From contig JACQVS010000102.1 of NCBI GenBank assembly GCA_016209605.1, positions 1-45,534 on the forward strand: 45,534 nucleotides of DNA, given 5' to 3'. The DNA is from Planctomycetota bacterium. Its GTDB lineage: Bacteria; Planctomycetota; UBA8108; JACQVS01. The notes under the pieces were generated by a model. It did no database searches, was not told where the DNA came from, and worked only from the letters and a program-made list of their open reading frames with translations. Positions 1 through 7,689 of the stretch are shown one piece after another (position 1 is the first letter of the stretch; the number at the start of each line of letters is the position of its first letter). Made by a program: the position numbers and the translations under genes.

Positions 1-55
1 ACTTCTTCGCAGGCTGCGGAGATGTCTTGGCGTCCCAGGACCGCTCTCCAATTCG

Positions 56-95
56 CTTTGCGTCTTAACTTTGCGTCCTTTGCGTCTTTGCGGTT
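56..95 (+). repeat. Tandem 9-bp repeat (CTTTGCGTC units)
   Basis: Three copies of CTTTGCGTC (56-64, 69-77, 78-86; a TTAA spacer follows the first) are followed by the variant TTTGCGGTT. A related three-unit array with TCTGCG cores, also ending in GCGGTTA, lies at 5963-5989. Both sit between genes. I recall such arrays as interspersed repeats in many environmental bacteria. No function can be read from the sequence. Confidence 0.6.
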
Positions 96-106
96 ATTAT
101 TGGGTT

Positions 107-135
107 GCGGGCGGAGCGCGAAGCGCGCAGCCCGC
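107..135 (-). terminator. GC-rich hairpin downstream of the 151-483 gene
   Basis: Nested arms GCGGGC/GCCCGC and GCGCG/CGCGC around an AAG loop form a strong hairpin 16 bases past the stop codon of the minus-strand gene at 151-483. No U-tract follows on the minus strand, so it may be an RNA-stabilising or extragenic palindrome and not a classic intrinsic terminator. The rest of 1-150 shows only the 9-bp repeat array and no gene. Confidence 0.35.
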
Positions 136-150
136 CTTAGACAACAGAAA

Positions 151-483
151 CTAATTAAGGGTCAAAGGCTTTTCCCAATCCCGGTAGAGGCTCGCAAGGG
201 AAGGCTCGGAGACGAACTCTTCGGCCAATTCCTGCTCCGCCTTGAGGTACTGCTCGAATCGGGCCAGGGTCTGATCGTCGACGCGTATCCGCTGCTGGGC
301 GCGATCGACTGGAGGAAGCCTCGAGAAGAAGCGGGGCATCCTGGCCAGTTCCCGGTCCGCATACTTCCTCTCCTCCGCCTCCTTGTCCTGGGCGGCCTTG
401 ATGCCCTCATTGGCCACGAGCATGATGAACAAGGTCGCCCCGACGGTGAACAACTCGACAACGATCAAAATGGTCCAGAACAT
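151..483 (-). CDS. Small single-pass membrane protein, function unknown
   Basis: This 110-residue protein is not recognised. The first 25 residues form one hydrophobic helix (MFWTILIVVELFTVGATLF), followed by a charged, probably helical cytoplasmic tail rich in Glu, Arg and Lys with no metal or heme motif. The ATG is supported by GGAGGG eight bases upstream. The gene stands alone downstream of the NXR operon's regulator gene, but a near-perfect sigma-54 promoter lies about 65 bases upstream (546-561). This suggests it belongs to the same regulon as the respiratory operons. It could be a small accessory subunit of a membrane complex. That is inference from context only. Confidence 0.7.
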   Translation of the reverse strand: MFWTILIVVELFTVGATLFIMLVANEGIKAAQDKEAEERKYADRELARMPRFFSRLPPVDRAQQRIRVDDQTLARFEQYLKAEQELAEEFVSEPSLASLYRDWEKPLTLN

Positions 484-545
484 GTCGTTAACCCTCCGCT
501 CTTGATGTTAATCTCATTTACCAACGCCGAGCAGCAAAGCGCTTA

Positions 546-561
546 AGCAACCTTCATGCCA
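546..561 (-). promoter_or_regulatory. Sigma-54 promoter of the 151-483 gene
   Basis: Read on the minus strand the element is TGGCATGAAGGTTGCT, which fits the sigma-54 consensus TGGCAYRNNNNTTGCW at every defined position, with exactly ten bases between the -24 GG and -12 GC. Transcription should start near 534-536, giving a leader of about 50 bases before the ATG at 483. The stretch 484-712 holds no other gene: it contains this promoter and the upstream palindrome at 637-651. Confidence 0.7.
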
Positions 562-636
562 CGTCCTTGAGCGGGGGAATTGCTGTCCGTCTTTAGGGTT
601 ATGACGCGCCGCGTGAAGGAGGGGAAAAGGGCAGGG

Positions 637-651
637 CTGACAAGTTGTCAG
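637..651. promoter_or_regulatory. Palindrome, candidate enhancer-binding site
   Basis: CTGACAAGTTGTCAG is a perfect 15-bp palindrome centred about 84 bp upstream of the -24 element at 546-561. That is the usual distance for the binding site of an NtrC-type activator. The assignment rests on position and symmetry only. Confidence 0.4.
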
Positions 652-712
652 GATTCGGACCGGATCTATTCTAAGTCCCTCTGCCGATTGGATTTGGATG
701 GCGGACAAAAAG

Positions 713-2131
713 TCATGGGGAGGTGGAACTTTTGTCCGCTTCCTCCGCTTCCAGGGAGGAGTTTCCCGCGGGCCAGCCATATCCTTTGAGCAGCCGGTAG
801 AGGTTCCTGGCGCTGATTTCCAGGATACGGGCCGCCCGGGCCCGGTTCCCCCCCGCCTTTTTCAGCACGGAGAGCACGTGGCGGCGCTCAAGTTCCCGGA
901 GGGGAAGCAACTCGTCTCTGGCGATCGCCCCCTCGGGCTCGGAGGTGTCCCCTCGGACCGAGGCTGGCAGGTTTTCCGGTTCGATCACTTTCGCCTCGGT
1001 GAGCACCACGGCTTGCTCGACGACATGAATCAGCTCCCGGATGTTGCCCGGCCAGCGGTAGCGCAGCAGGATCGCCATGGCCTTCGGGCTGAAGCTTTTT
1101 GCCCGGGAGAAACGAAGGTTGAACTGCCGGGTAAAATGCTCCACGAGAAGCGGGATATCCTCCGGGCGCTCCCTCAGAGGTGGAATCTCGACAGTGAAGG
1201 TGGCCAGCCGGAAAAACAAATCCTCGCGGAAGTTTCCCCGGGAGATCGCTTCCTTGAGGTCCCGGTTCGTGGCGGAGATCACGCGGACATTCACCGCGAT
1301 TTCTCTTGTTCCCCCCAAGCGCCGGAACCGTCCCGTCTCGAGAACCCGCAGGAGCTTGGCCTGGATCTCCGGACTGGTGTCTCCAACCTCGTCGAGGAAG
1401 AGGGTCCCGGTGTTGGCCACCTCGAAGAGCCCGTGCTTCTGGCGCACGGCGCCCGTGAACGCCCCTTTCTCGTGCCCGAACAGCTCGCTTTGCAAGAGGT
1501 TCTCGTGGAGTCCGGCGCAATCCATGACCACGAAAGGCCTCTCTTTCCTTGGACTTTGCGCGTGGAGGAGCGTCGCCACCATTTCCTTTCCGACGCCGGT
1601 CTCGCCCAGAACCAAGGTCGCCTCGTCCGCGGCCGCGATCTTGGCAATGGTATGGCGGATCTTCTCGAAGGCCGAGCTGCAGCCGACAAATTCCAGTTGT
1701 AGATCGGGCGGTGAATAGCCGTCCTCCAGGACTTTCTGGCGCTCCACCAGCGTCTCATGCTCGTGAGCCTTCTGGATCGCTATCTCGACCTTTTCGACCG
1801 GGCACGGCTTCTCCAGATAATCGTAAGCGCCCAGCCGCACGGCCTGGATCGCCGTGTCGATCGTGCCATGCCCCGTCAGGACGACCACGCCGCCTGCCTT
1901 TTCCCGCTCGCGCAGCCTTTTCAGGACTTCTATTCCATCCATGTCTGGAAGCCGCAAGTCGAGAAGGATCACGTCGGTCTCGACGCTCGCGGCGTGGGCC
2001 AGGGCAGCCTGGCCGGTGGACACGGAGGCGACAGCGTACCCCCGCCGCGCCAGCTCCCCTGACATGACGCGGCGGAACGTGTCGTCGTCGTCGACAAGGA
2101 GCACCCGCGAGCTCTTGGCCGCATCGATCAT
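713..2131 (-). CDS. Sigma-54-dependent response regulator (NtrC family)
   Basis: A 472-residue transcriptional activator. An N-terminal receiver domain (residues 8-120) has the acidic pocket DDDD near residue 14 and the likely phospho-acceptor Asp58 in LLDLRLPDMDG. A central AAA+ domain has the Walker A GETGVGKE and the sigma-54 contact loop GAFTGA. A Fis-type helix-turn-helix ends the protein (KKAGGNRARAARILEISARN). It overlaps the upstream sensor kinase gene by four bases (ATGA), so the two are translationally coupled and form a pair. Being last in the NXR operon and a sigma-54 activator, it is a prime candidate to act at the -24/-12 promoters in this window. Which promoters it controls is inference. 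Confidence 0.93.
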   Translation of the reverse strand: MIDAAKSSRVLLVDDDDTFRRVMSGELARRGYAVASVSTGQAALAHAASVETDVILLDLRLPDMDGIEVLKRLREREKAGGVVVLTGHGTIDTAIQAVRLGAYDYLEKPCPVEKVEIAIQKAHEHETLVERQKVLEDGYSPPDLQLEFVGCSSAFEKIRHTIAKIAAADEATLVLGETGVGKEMVATLLHAQSPRKERPFVVMDCAGLHENLLQSELFGHEKGAFTGAVRQKHGLFEVANTGTLFLDEVGDTSPEIQAKLLRVLETGRFRRLGGTREIAVNVRVISATNRDLKEAISRGNFREDLFFRLATFTVEIPPLRERPEDIPLLVEHFTRQFNLRFSRAKSFSPKAMAILLRYRWPGNIRELIHVVEQAVVLTEAKVIEPENLPASVRGDTSEPEGAIARDELLPLRELERRHVLSVLKKAGGNRARAARILEISARNLYRLLKGYGWPAGNSSLEAEEADKSSTSP

Positions 2132-4077
2132 GACTTTTCCTTGACCGCCAGCGGGAAAATGATCTCGAAGCAGGATCCCGCCCCAACCTCGCTCTCCACC
2201 AGGCGGATGTCACCGCCGAACCGGCGCATGAAGCCGCGCGAAAGGTACAATCCCAGCCCGGTGCCGTTGGGCTTCCAACTGTGGGAGGGCATGAACAGAT
2301 GCCTCCGGTCCTCGGGGGCGATCCCGCGCCCGGTGTCCTGGATCTGAATTCGCACGCTGGAATCGGTATGGAAGCGAATGGCGATGGACCCCCCCTTGTC
2401 GTCAAACGACTGGATGGCGTTGATCAGGAGATTGAGGACGACTTGCTGCGCCACCTCGGTGTTCGCCGCCACGACGGGGACGGACTCATCTCCCTCGATT
2501 CCGATGGTCACACCGGCTCCCCGCGCCGTCGGGGTCACCAGCGACACGACCCCTGCCACCACCTGCCGCAGATCGATGGGCTCGATCGAGGGTGGAATGC
2601 CCCTTGAAAAACGCCGGAACTGCTCCGTGATCCTCCGGCAGCGGAGCACCTCCTGCCGGATGGTCTCCGCGGATTCCCGGATCGCCGGCAGTATCGCCTC
2701 CCGGCCACCCTGGCCCTCGAACTCATCGATCCGGCCGATCACCGACTCCGCGCACGTCAGCATCGAGGCGAGAGGAGTGTTCATCTCGTGAGAAAAACCG
2801 GAAGCCAGGACTCCGAGAGGCACCTGGCGCTCGACCTCGGCTAGGCGCTCTTTTTCTTTCATCCGTTCGCTGATGTCCCGCCAGATTTCGACCACCTGCA
2901 CGACCTCGCCGTTCTCATCCAGGATGGGCGAGGCGTAGACCTCCTCCACGCGACGCTGGTCGCCGTTTTCGGAGGCCGTCTGGTAGACGGAACGCTGGAC
3001 CTCGCCGGTGGCCAGGCATCTCCCGACCGGACAATCCTCGCCGCTTGGGCAGCAAGGAAGCACGGCTCCGATGGCATCGCGGCAGCTGAGGTGCCGGAGG
3101 GCCTCCGGGTGCTTGCCCAGCCTTCTCGAAAAAGAACGATTGGCGCCCACCACGCGAAAATCCCGGTCGAAGACGACCAGGCCATCGTCGAGGCTGTTCA
3201 TGACGTTCGCCAGCTCGGACTCGCGTTCACGGATTTCCGCGATGAGCTGCGAGATGGCTTCGGCCATGTTGTTGAAGTCCTGCGCCAGCGACGCGATCCT
3301 GTCCTGGCCTTCCACGGCGGCTCGCTCGGTCAGATTGCCGGCCGCGATGGACCGGGCAGCGCGGCCGAGCTTGGCCAGGCGAACGAGGATGAGGCGCCGC
3401 ACGAGCAAGCTCACCCCCCCAAGAATGAGGAATCCCAGCAGAACCGTTCCAACCCCCATCCCGATCGCATCGTGGCGGAGCTGAGCCTGGATCTCGGCCA
3501 GCGAGAGGTCCAGGATGAGGATTCCATTGATCCGCCTTTTCGGGTCATGGCATGGGTGGCACTCGCGGCGGTTCTCGAAAGGCAGGACGCTGCGCAGCGT
3601 TCCGACCTCCCCGTCCAGGAGCGCCCAGCGTTCACGTTCAGCTCCGCTCTTCGAATGACACACCATGCACGCTGGGGAGTCCTGGGGAATTTCATGGCCG
3701 ACGAAATCCGGCCGGCTCGAGAACTGGACGACGCCCTTATGGTCAAGGATCATGGCGGTCTGCACCTCCGGCTCGCTGCCGATCTCGCGGAGGATGGCCT
3801 GGATCAGTTTCCTGTCCTTCTCGATCATCTGATGATGAATCGCCGCAGCGAGGATGCGATTCTGCAGCTCCGCGGCCCGCCGGCGGGCCTCGATCGTCTG
3901 GTTGAAGTGAAGGCGGGAGAGGGCGTACAACCCGACAGCGAGGAGGCTGATCACGAGCAGCGTGATCCCCGCGGCGAGGCGGACGGTCAGGCCATCAAAC
4001 TGTCGAAAACGCCCCTTCGGGCCGAACCATCCGCTTCGGGCTGTCAAGTGCGGTTCTTGGGGTGAGCGGTTAAGCAT
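2128..4077 (-). CDS. Heme-type sensor histidine kinase (HAMP-PAS-HisKA)
   Basis: A 649-residue membrane sensor. Two membrane helices (about residues 32-54 and 205-227) enclose a periplasmic domain of about 150 residues with two heme-c motifs, CMVCH (137-141) and CHPCH (173-177). HAMP, PAS, HisKA and ATPase domains follow. The phospho-acceptor is His430 in SHEMNTPL and the ATP lid has GTGLGL. The PAS region has a cysteine cluster (Cys332, 342, 343, 349, 354) that might bind metal or sense redox state. The gene follows the NXR operon after a 70-base gap with no evident promoter and overlaps the response regulator. I infer that it senses redox state or a heme ligand in the periplasm and reports to the sigma-54 activator. 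Confidence 0.9.
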   Translation of the reverse strand: MLNRSPQEPHLTARSGWFGPKGRFRQFDGLTVRLAAGITLLVISLLAVGLYALSRLHFNQTIEARRRAAELQNRILAAAIHHQMIEKDRKLIQAILREIGSEPEVQTAMILDHKGVVQFSSRPDFVGHEIPQDSPACMVCHSKSGAERERWALLDGEVGTLRSVLPFENRRECHPCHDPKRRINGILILDLSLAEIQAQLRHDAIGMGVGTVLLGFLILGGVSLLVRRLILVRLAKLGRAARSIAAGNLTERAAVEGQDRIASLAQDFNNMAEAISQLIAEIRERESELANVMNSLDDGLVVFDRDFRVVGANRSFSRRLGKHPEALRHLSCRDAIGAVLPCCPSGEDCPVGRCLATGEVQRSVYQTASENGDQRRVEEVYASPILDENGEVVQVVEIWRDISERMKEKERLAEVERQVPLGVLASGFSHEMNTPLASMLTCAESVIGRIDEFEGQGGREAILPAIRESAETIRQEVLRCRRITEQFRRFSRGIPPSIEPIDLRQVVAGVVSLVTPTARGAGVTIGIEGDESVPVVAANTEVAQQVVLNLLINAIQSFDDKGGSIAIRFHTDSSVRIQIQDTGRGIAPEDRRHLFMPSHSWKPNGTGLGLYLSRGFMRRFGGDIRLVESEVGAGSCFEIIFPLAVKEKS

Positions 4078-4147
4078 GAGCGGCTCGCGATTTAGGCGCT
4101 AGATGACATCTTATCAGCGACCAAATCCCCTTCAAAGCCTTTTGTGG

Positions 4148-5089
4148 TCATCCCTTCGGGAGCGCGTCGGCGGCGGCGCGGGAGAGGGGCCGGCTCTTGT
4201 AGAGGTCGAGGCACTGCTGGCAGAGGCCCTGAACCGGCTGCCAGCGGGGGGCATCTCGCCGGATTTCACTGGCCAGGCTTTCCGGCAAGGCCAATCCAGA
4301 GGACAGGGCGTTCGTGCCGAGGCCCTGGCAGAGCGGGCAGAAGAAGGTGGTGGCGCCGGTGGCGGCATGCCCGCCGGCGGTAAGGGGGTCGGCGGCGAAC
4401 TTCAGCAACTCGGGGTGGCTGGGGCGCTCGCATTCGAACCAGCGGCCGAACTCCAGAGCGGCCTTCTCTCCGAGCAGGGCGAATTCGCCGCAAAACTCGC
4501 GCTGGCGCAGCTCGCGCGCTTTCGCCGCGGCGGTGCCGCGCCGGCACAATCGGCCGTCGATCACCGTGTCCCAGAGGACCCGGTAGCGGTTGAGGATGAG
4601 CTTCACGCGCGTCGAGCCGCCTTCGACCTCCGGAAGCTCCGGATCGTACTGGAAGGAAGGATCCAGCATGTCGGCGATGTGGAAAAGCTCATGGCGCAAA
4701 AAGGGGAGCAAAACCTCGGGGTCGAGCAAGGACTGCGGCGCGAGGCGGATGGCCAGCGAGCGGACCGTTTCTCCCTCTCCCCGAGACGGCGCCGGATTGA
4801 CGAAAAGCTCCGCGCCTTCCTCTTTCCTGGCGAGGGAGCGCAGGACGCGGCCCTTCTGAACGCCTTGGGCAATGAGGTGCTGTTCGGAGAGGGCCTGGAA
4901 AATGGGGGCGCCGAGAGACAGGTCGTCGAAGAAGCGCTGGTTCAACCGGTTGAATTCGGCCTCGCGCCGCTCCGGCTCCTCGATCTCGTAGAGCGCCTCG
5001 CGCTCCTGCCAGTAGCTGGACTGCGGCCGGCGGCGCATCGCCAGGCTGACCGCTTCTTCCACCAGTTGAGGATCGATCTCAATTTCCAT
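4148..5089 (-). CDS. Zincin-like protein with C-terminal CxxC pairs
   Basis: This 313-residue protein has no signal peptide or membrane helix and its family is not recognised with certainty. A HELFH sequence (RHELFHIADM, about residue 133) has the HExxH form of zinc metallopeptidases. The C-terminus has two CxxC pairs (CPLC and CQQC, about 40 residues apart) that could form a zinc ribbon or rubredoxin-like knuckle. It starts 27 bases after the chaperone gene's stop codon on the same strand, so it is probably part of the NXR operon and may act in assembly, for example cofactor insertion or processing. The HExxH could be fortuitous. The Shine-Dalgarno sequence is weak. Confidence 0.65.
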   Translation of the reverse strand: MEIEIDPQLVEEAVSLAMRRRPQSSYWQEREALYEIEEPERREAEFNRLNQRFFDDLSLGAPIFQALSEQHLIAQGVQKGRVLRSLARKEEGAELFVNPAPSRGEGETVRSLAIRLAPQSLLDPEVLLPFLRHELFHIADMLDPSFQYDPELPEVEGGSTRVKLILNRYRVLWDTVIDGRLCRRGTAAAKARELRQREFCGEFALLGEKAALEFGRWFECERPSHPELLKFAADPLTAGGHAATGATTFFCPLCQGLGTNALSSGLALPESLASEIRRDAPRWQPVQGLCQQCLDLYKSRPLSRAAADALPKG

Positions 5090-5116
5090 CTTGACCCTGA
5101 CCTTGACACGCTGAAA

Positions 5117-5944
5117 TTACTCGCTGCACGTGGAATCGGCGCCTTTCATCAGTTGGCAAACCGAGCCGCAGGCCATGGGGACATCCTCCTCCTTGATCCG
5201 GCTCAGCCGGATGAGCTCGGGGCCCGGCGGGATGCCGAATTCGAGGCACTCGGCCGTCAAGAAGGCGAACAGGAGATCGGCCACCTTCTGATAAAAGAGA
5301 TACGGCTGATAAAAGAGATACCGCTCCTTATTCTGGGCCGCCTTCTGGAGCGAACGGGCGAAGGCCCGGCCAAAGCGGCCCAGATGCTCTTTGAGGAACG
5401 ACTTCTCGGCGCCTTTGGAGACCTCGAAGGCCTCCCGGTCGCCGGAGCTCAAGGCCTGGGCCTCCTTGACGGCCAGGAAGGCCATGAACTCGCACTCGGC
5501 GCTGATATGATCCTGCCGCTCATGGATCGAATTCGCGACCATCAAGCCAAAGGCGTTGTAAAAACCGCCGATGTCGGCCAGCTCCTGCGACTGCCGGAAA
5601 AGGTCCTCGAGGCCGTACTCGGTTTCATAGGGGGGCACTTGCCCATGAGCCGTGTGGCCGAACAGCCGCTGGTAGGCGCCGTCCAGGTCTTTGAGAGCCG
5701 ACTCCCGGGCGAACTGGGCCAGCCGCTCGACGATCGGGGCCAAAGGCAGCTCCGGGCTCTTGGCTTTTCGATCCAGCAGCTCCGCCGCCTCCAGGAGGAC
5801 CGTGGCCTCATCGCCGTCTTCAAACTGCGAGAGGGTGCTGGGCTGGGGAAAGCAGAGCAGATCGGCCAGCAGGCGGTACATTCCGCCGCGGCACAAAGCC
5901 AGTTCGACCTCAAGATCGCTGGAATTGTTCAATATCTCTTTCAT
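5117..5944 (-). CDS. TorD/NarJ-family molybdoenzyme chaperone
   Basis: A 275-residue, all-helical cytoplasmic protein that resembles the TorD/DmsD/NarJ chaperones. The typical signature is in the middle: PPYETEYG followed by a conserved helix containing IGGFYNAFG, and then a histidine-rich segment, HERQDHISAECEFMAFLA. Family members bind the Tat signal peptide and apo-enzyme of molybdopterin oxidoreductases and hold them until the cofactor is inserted. It lies directly downstream of the iron-sulfur subunit gene, as in other type II DMSO-reductase-family operons. At 275 residues it is slightly longer than the usual 200-250. Its client is presumably the catalytic subunit at 7690-11163. Confidence 0.88.
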   Translation of the reverse strand: MKEILNNSSDLEVELALCRGGMYRLLADLLCFPQPSTLSQFEDGDEATVLLEAAELLDRKAKSPELPLAPIVERLAQFARESALKDLDGAYQRLFGHTAHGQVPPYETEYGLEDLFRQSQELADIGGFYNAFGLMVANSIHERQDHISAECEFMAFLAVKEAQALSSGDREAFEVSKGAEKSFLKEHLGRFGRAFARSLQKAAQNKERYLFYQPYLFYQKVADLLFAFLTAECLEFGIPPGPELIRLSRIKEEDVPMACGSVCQLMKGADSTCSE

Positions 5945-5962
5945 AATCTCTTTTCTTTCTTC

Positions 5963-5989
5963 TCTGCGCTCTCTGCGACCTCTGCGGTT
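5963..5989 (+). repeat. Tandem 9-bp repeat (TCTGCGNNN units)
   Basis: Three adjacent units TCTGCGCTC, TCTGCGACC and TCTGCGGTT. This is a variant of the array at 56-95 and shares the terminal GCGGTTA. It fills the gap between the iron-sulfur subunit gene (stop at 6003) and the chaperone gene (start at 5944) and so lies inside the operon's transcript. Confidence 0.55.
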
Positions 5990-6002
5990 AATTTCTTCCT
6001 TG

Positions 6003-7268
6003 TTAGATCGAATTCGCGTGCACCCCCGGCCGGATGTGCACCGGCTCCTCGATGGTGGTGCGGAAGATCTCCTTGCCGTCGCGGTTGTAGGCGATCACGG
6101 TGTCGTTGTGCAGGGCGTACGGCTTGCCGTTGAGCGTGCCCTCGTAGATCTTCTTTCCTTCCTTGATTTCGTAGCGGTAAATGATGAGGTTGGACCGCCG
6201 GAAGAGCTGCAGCACGGCGGTCAGCTCGCGGTCGGGATTGGTGTAGCGCTCGATGGCCTCATCGACGCCGGGGCCGAACATCTGCCGCAGGTACGGCCTC
6301 GGCACCCAGCGCGGCGGGATGTAATAGCCGTTGGGCTGCGTGCCGAATTGCGGGTAAAGCGGCAGCGCCACCTTGGCGACGTGCACCAGGTAGTAGAGCG
6401 GATGGGCGCGATCCTCCGCCCAGGTGCCATCGGCGTTGACCTTGACCAGCCCTTGCATGCGGATCTGACCGATGCACGCCGCCATGCAGCGGGTTTCCAT
6501 GGGCTGGCCGCCGCTCTCGGGGTCGGTTCCCTCGACGCGCGGGTAGCAGGCGATGCACTTCTCGCTGATGCGCGTGTTGCCTCGGTACATCGACTTCTTG
6601 TACGGACAGGCTTCGACGCACTTGCGGTAGCCGCGGCACTCCGACTGGTCGATCAGGACGATGCCGTCTTCGGGACGCTTGTAGATCGCCTTGCGGGGGC
6701 AGGCGGCCAGGCAGGCGGGATACGAGCAGTGGTTGCAGATGCGCGCCAGGTAGAAGAACCAGGTCTTGTGGATCGGCAGCTGCACGCCGGCCTGGTCGAG
6801 CTGGTAGCGGACGCCGCGATCGCCGACCGGATTGTCCTCATAAATGTTGGGAGAGTTCCACTCCTCATCGGCGGGCAGGTATCCCAGGACGCGGGCGCTG
6901 TCAGGAACCAGGGTGTTTTCCGCGGCCTCGAAGATGGTCTTCCCCTCGAAGCGGCCGTAAGGATTCTTGGCGCTTTTGCCTTCGCCCGACCAGGTCTGGC
7001 CGCCGGAATTGGCGTTCTCGAGCAGCTCGAGGATCTTCATGTCCCAGAACTTGGGGTAGCCCCCGTAGGGCTTGGTTTCGACGTTCGCCCACCACATGTG
7101 CTCCTGGCCCTTGCTGAAGGTCCAGGTGGACTTGCAAGCCATGGTGCAGCTCTGGCAGGCGATGCATCGGTTGATATTGAAGACGAAGGCGAATTGCCGC
7201 TGCGGGGAGCGCGCCTCGTAGGGGTAAGCCATCTCTCGCCCCAGGTTCCAGTTGAAGACTTTGGCCAT
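6003..7268 (-). CDS. nxrB: NXR/NAR-type iron-sulfur subunit (NxrB-like)
   Basis: A 421-residue electron-transfer subunit carrying four iron-sulfur clusters. Cysteines are at 35, 38, 41 and 45 (CIACQSC..AC); 178, 181, 186 and 190; 211, 217 and 221; and 238, 241, 261 and 265. Long blocks (AFVFNINRCIACQ, VETKPYGGYP, RKAIYKRPEDGIVLIDQ, GYYIPPRW) match what I recall of the Nitrospira and anammox periplasmic nitrite oxidoreductase beta subunit, including its length and C-terminal NSI. I chose the ATG at 7268 because AGGAGG lies just upstream. It begins two bases after the small preceding gene. There is no signal peptide, so co-export with the Tat-bearing catalytic subunit is expected. Nitrate reductase, selenate reductase and ethylbenzene dehydrogenase beta subunits are related, so the substrate is inferred. 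Confidence 0.9.
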   Translation of the reverse strand: MAKVFNWNLGREMAYPYEARSPQRQFAFVFNINRCIACQSCTMACKSTWTFSKGQEHMWWANVETKPYGGYPKFWDMKILELLENANSGGQTWSGEGKSAKNPYGRFEGKTIFEAAENTLVPDSARVLGYLPADEEWNSPNIYEDNPVGDRGVRYQLDQAGVQLPIHKTWFFYLARICNHCSYPACLAACPRKAIYKRPEDGIVLIDQSECRGYRKCVEACPYKKSMYRGNTRISEKCIACYPRVEGTDPESGGQPMETRCMAACIGQIRMQGLVKVNADGTWAEDRAHPLYYLVHVAKVALPLYPQFGTQPNGYYIPPRWVPRPYLRQMFGPGVDEAIERYTNPDRELTAVLQLFRRSNLIIYRYEIKEGKKIYEGTLNGKPYALHNDTVIAYNRDGKEIFRTTIEEPVHIRPGVHANSI

Positions 7269-7270
7269 GG

Positions 7271-7651
7271 TTATTGGTCCTCCTGGCAAGGTTCCATATC
7301 GTCGGTTTCATGTTGGTTATCGGTCCCTTTCAAGACCGGCAAGACCGGCAGCAGGATCATGCCGCTTCCGGGATCGGCTTCCCGGTCCAGGAAGCGGATG
7401 CGCCCCCACACCTCGAGGCTGGCTCGGACGATCTCCTGGATCTTCTCCTCGCCCAGGGCGAGGTAGGCGTTGTGGGCGCCGGCGTAAAAGGGAGTCTTGA
7501 AGAGATGGAGCAGCTTCCGTTCGTCAAAGCCCATGCGGGCGAACTCCTCGGCGAAAACTCGGGCGAGCTCTTCCATGGCCGGCTCCTCGGCCGGAAGCTC
7601 GACGCCGATCATCTCCATGGGGTCGGTCATGTCCGGATCGTCATATGGCAT
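7271..7651 (-). CDS. Small acidic protein between NXR alpha and beta genes
   Basis: This 126-residue soluble protein is not recognised. It is acidic, probably helical, with segments EELARVFAEEFARMGFDE and a histidine/tyrosine-containing centre (LLHLFKTPFYAGAHNAYLALGEE). It has no signal peptide and no metal motif beyond a single C-terminal cysteine. The ATG at 7651 is preceded by GGAGA at a good distance. A TTG further upstream at 7693 is less likely because it would overlap the stop of the catalytic subunit gene. The stop codon is two bases before the iron-sulfur subunit ATG, so the two are probably coupled. An assembly factor or minor subunit is possible. This is inferred from position only. 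Confidence 0.72.
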   Translation of the reverse strand: MPYDDPDMTDPMEMIGVELPAEEPAMEELARVFAEEFARMGFDERKLLHLFKTPFYAGAHNAYLALGEEKIQEIVRASLEVWGRIRFLDREADPGSGMILLPVLPVLKGTDNQHETDDMEPCQEDQ

Positions 7652-7689
7652 ACACGTTTCTCCAACAGATTGATCTTTTCGATTTTTTG

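Noticed and set aside
4078..4147. Weak GG-N10-GC match ahead of the heme sensor kinase gene
   Set aside because: The -12 box (GTCGC) and -24 box (GGGGA) are poor. Read-through from the NXR operon explains expression more simply.
4103..6133. Long open frame on the plus strand (676 codons)
   Set aside because: It runs antisense to the zincin-like and chaperone genes, whose products match or are placed in a clear operon. It has no recognisable domain and reads like the complement of GC-rich codons.
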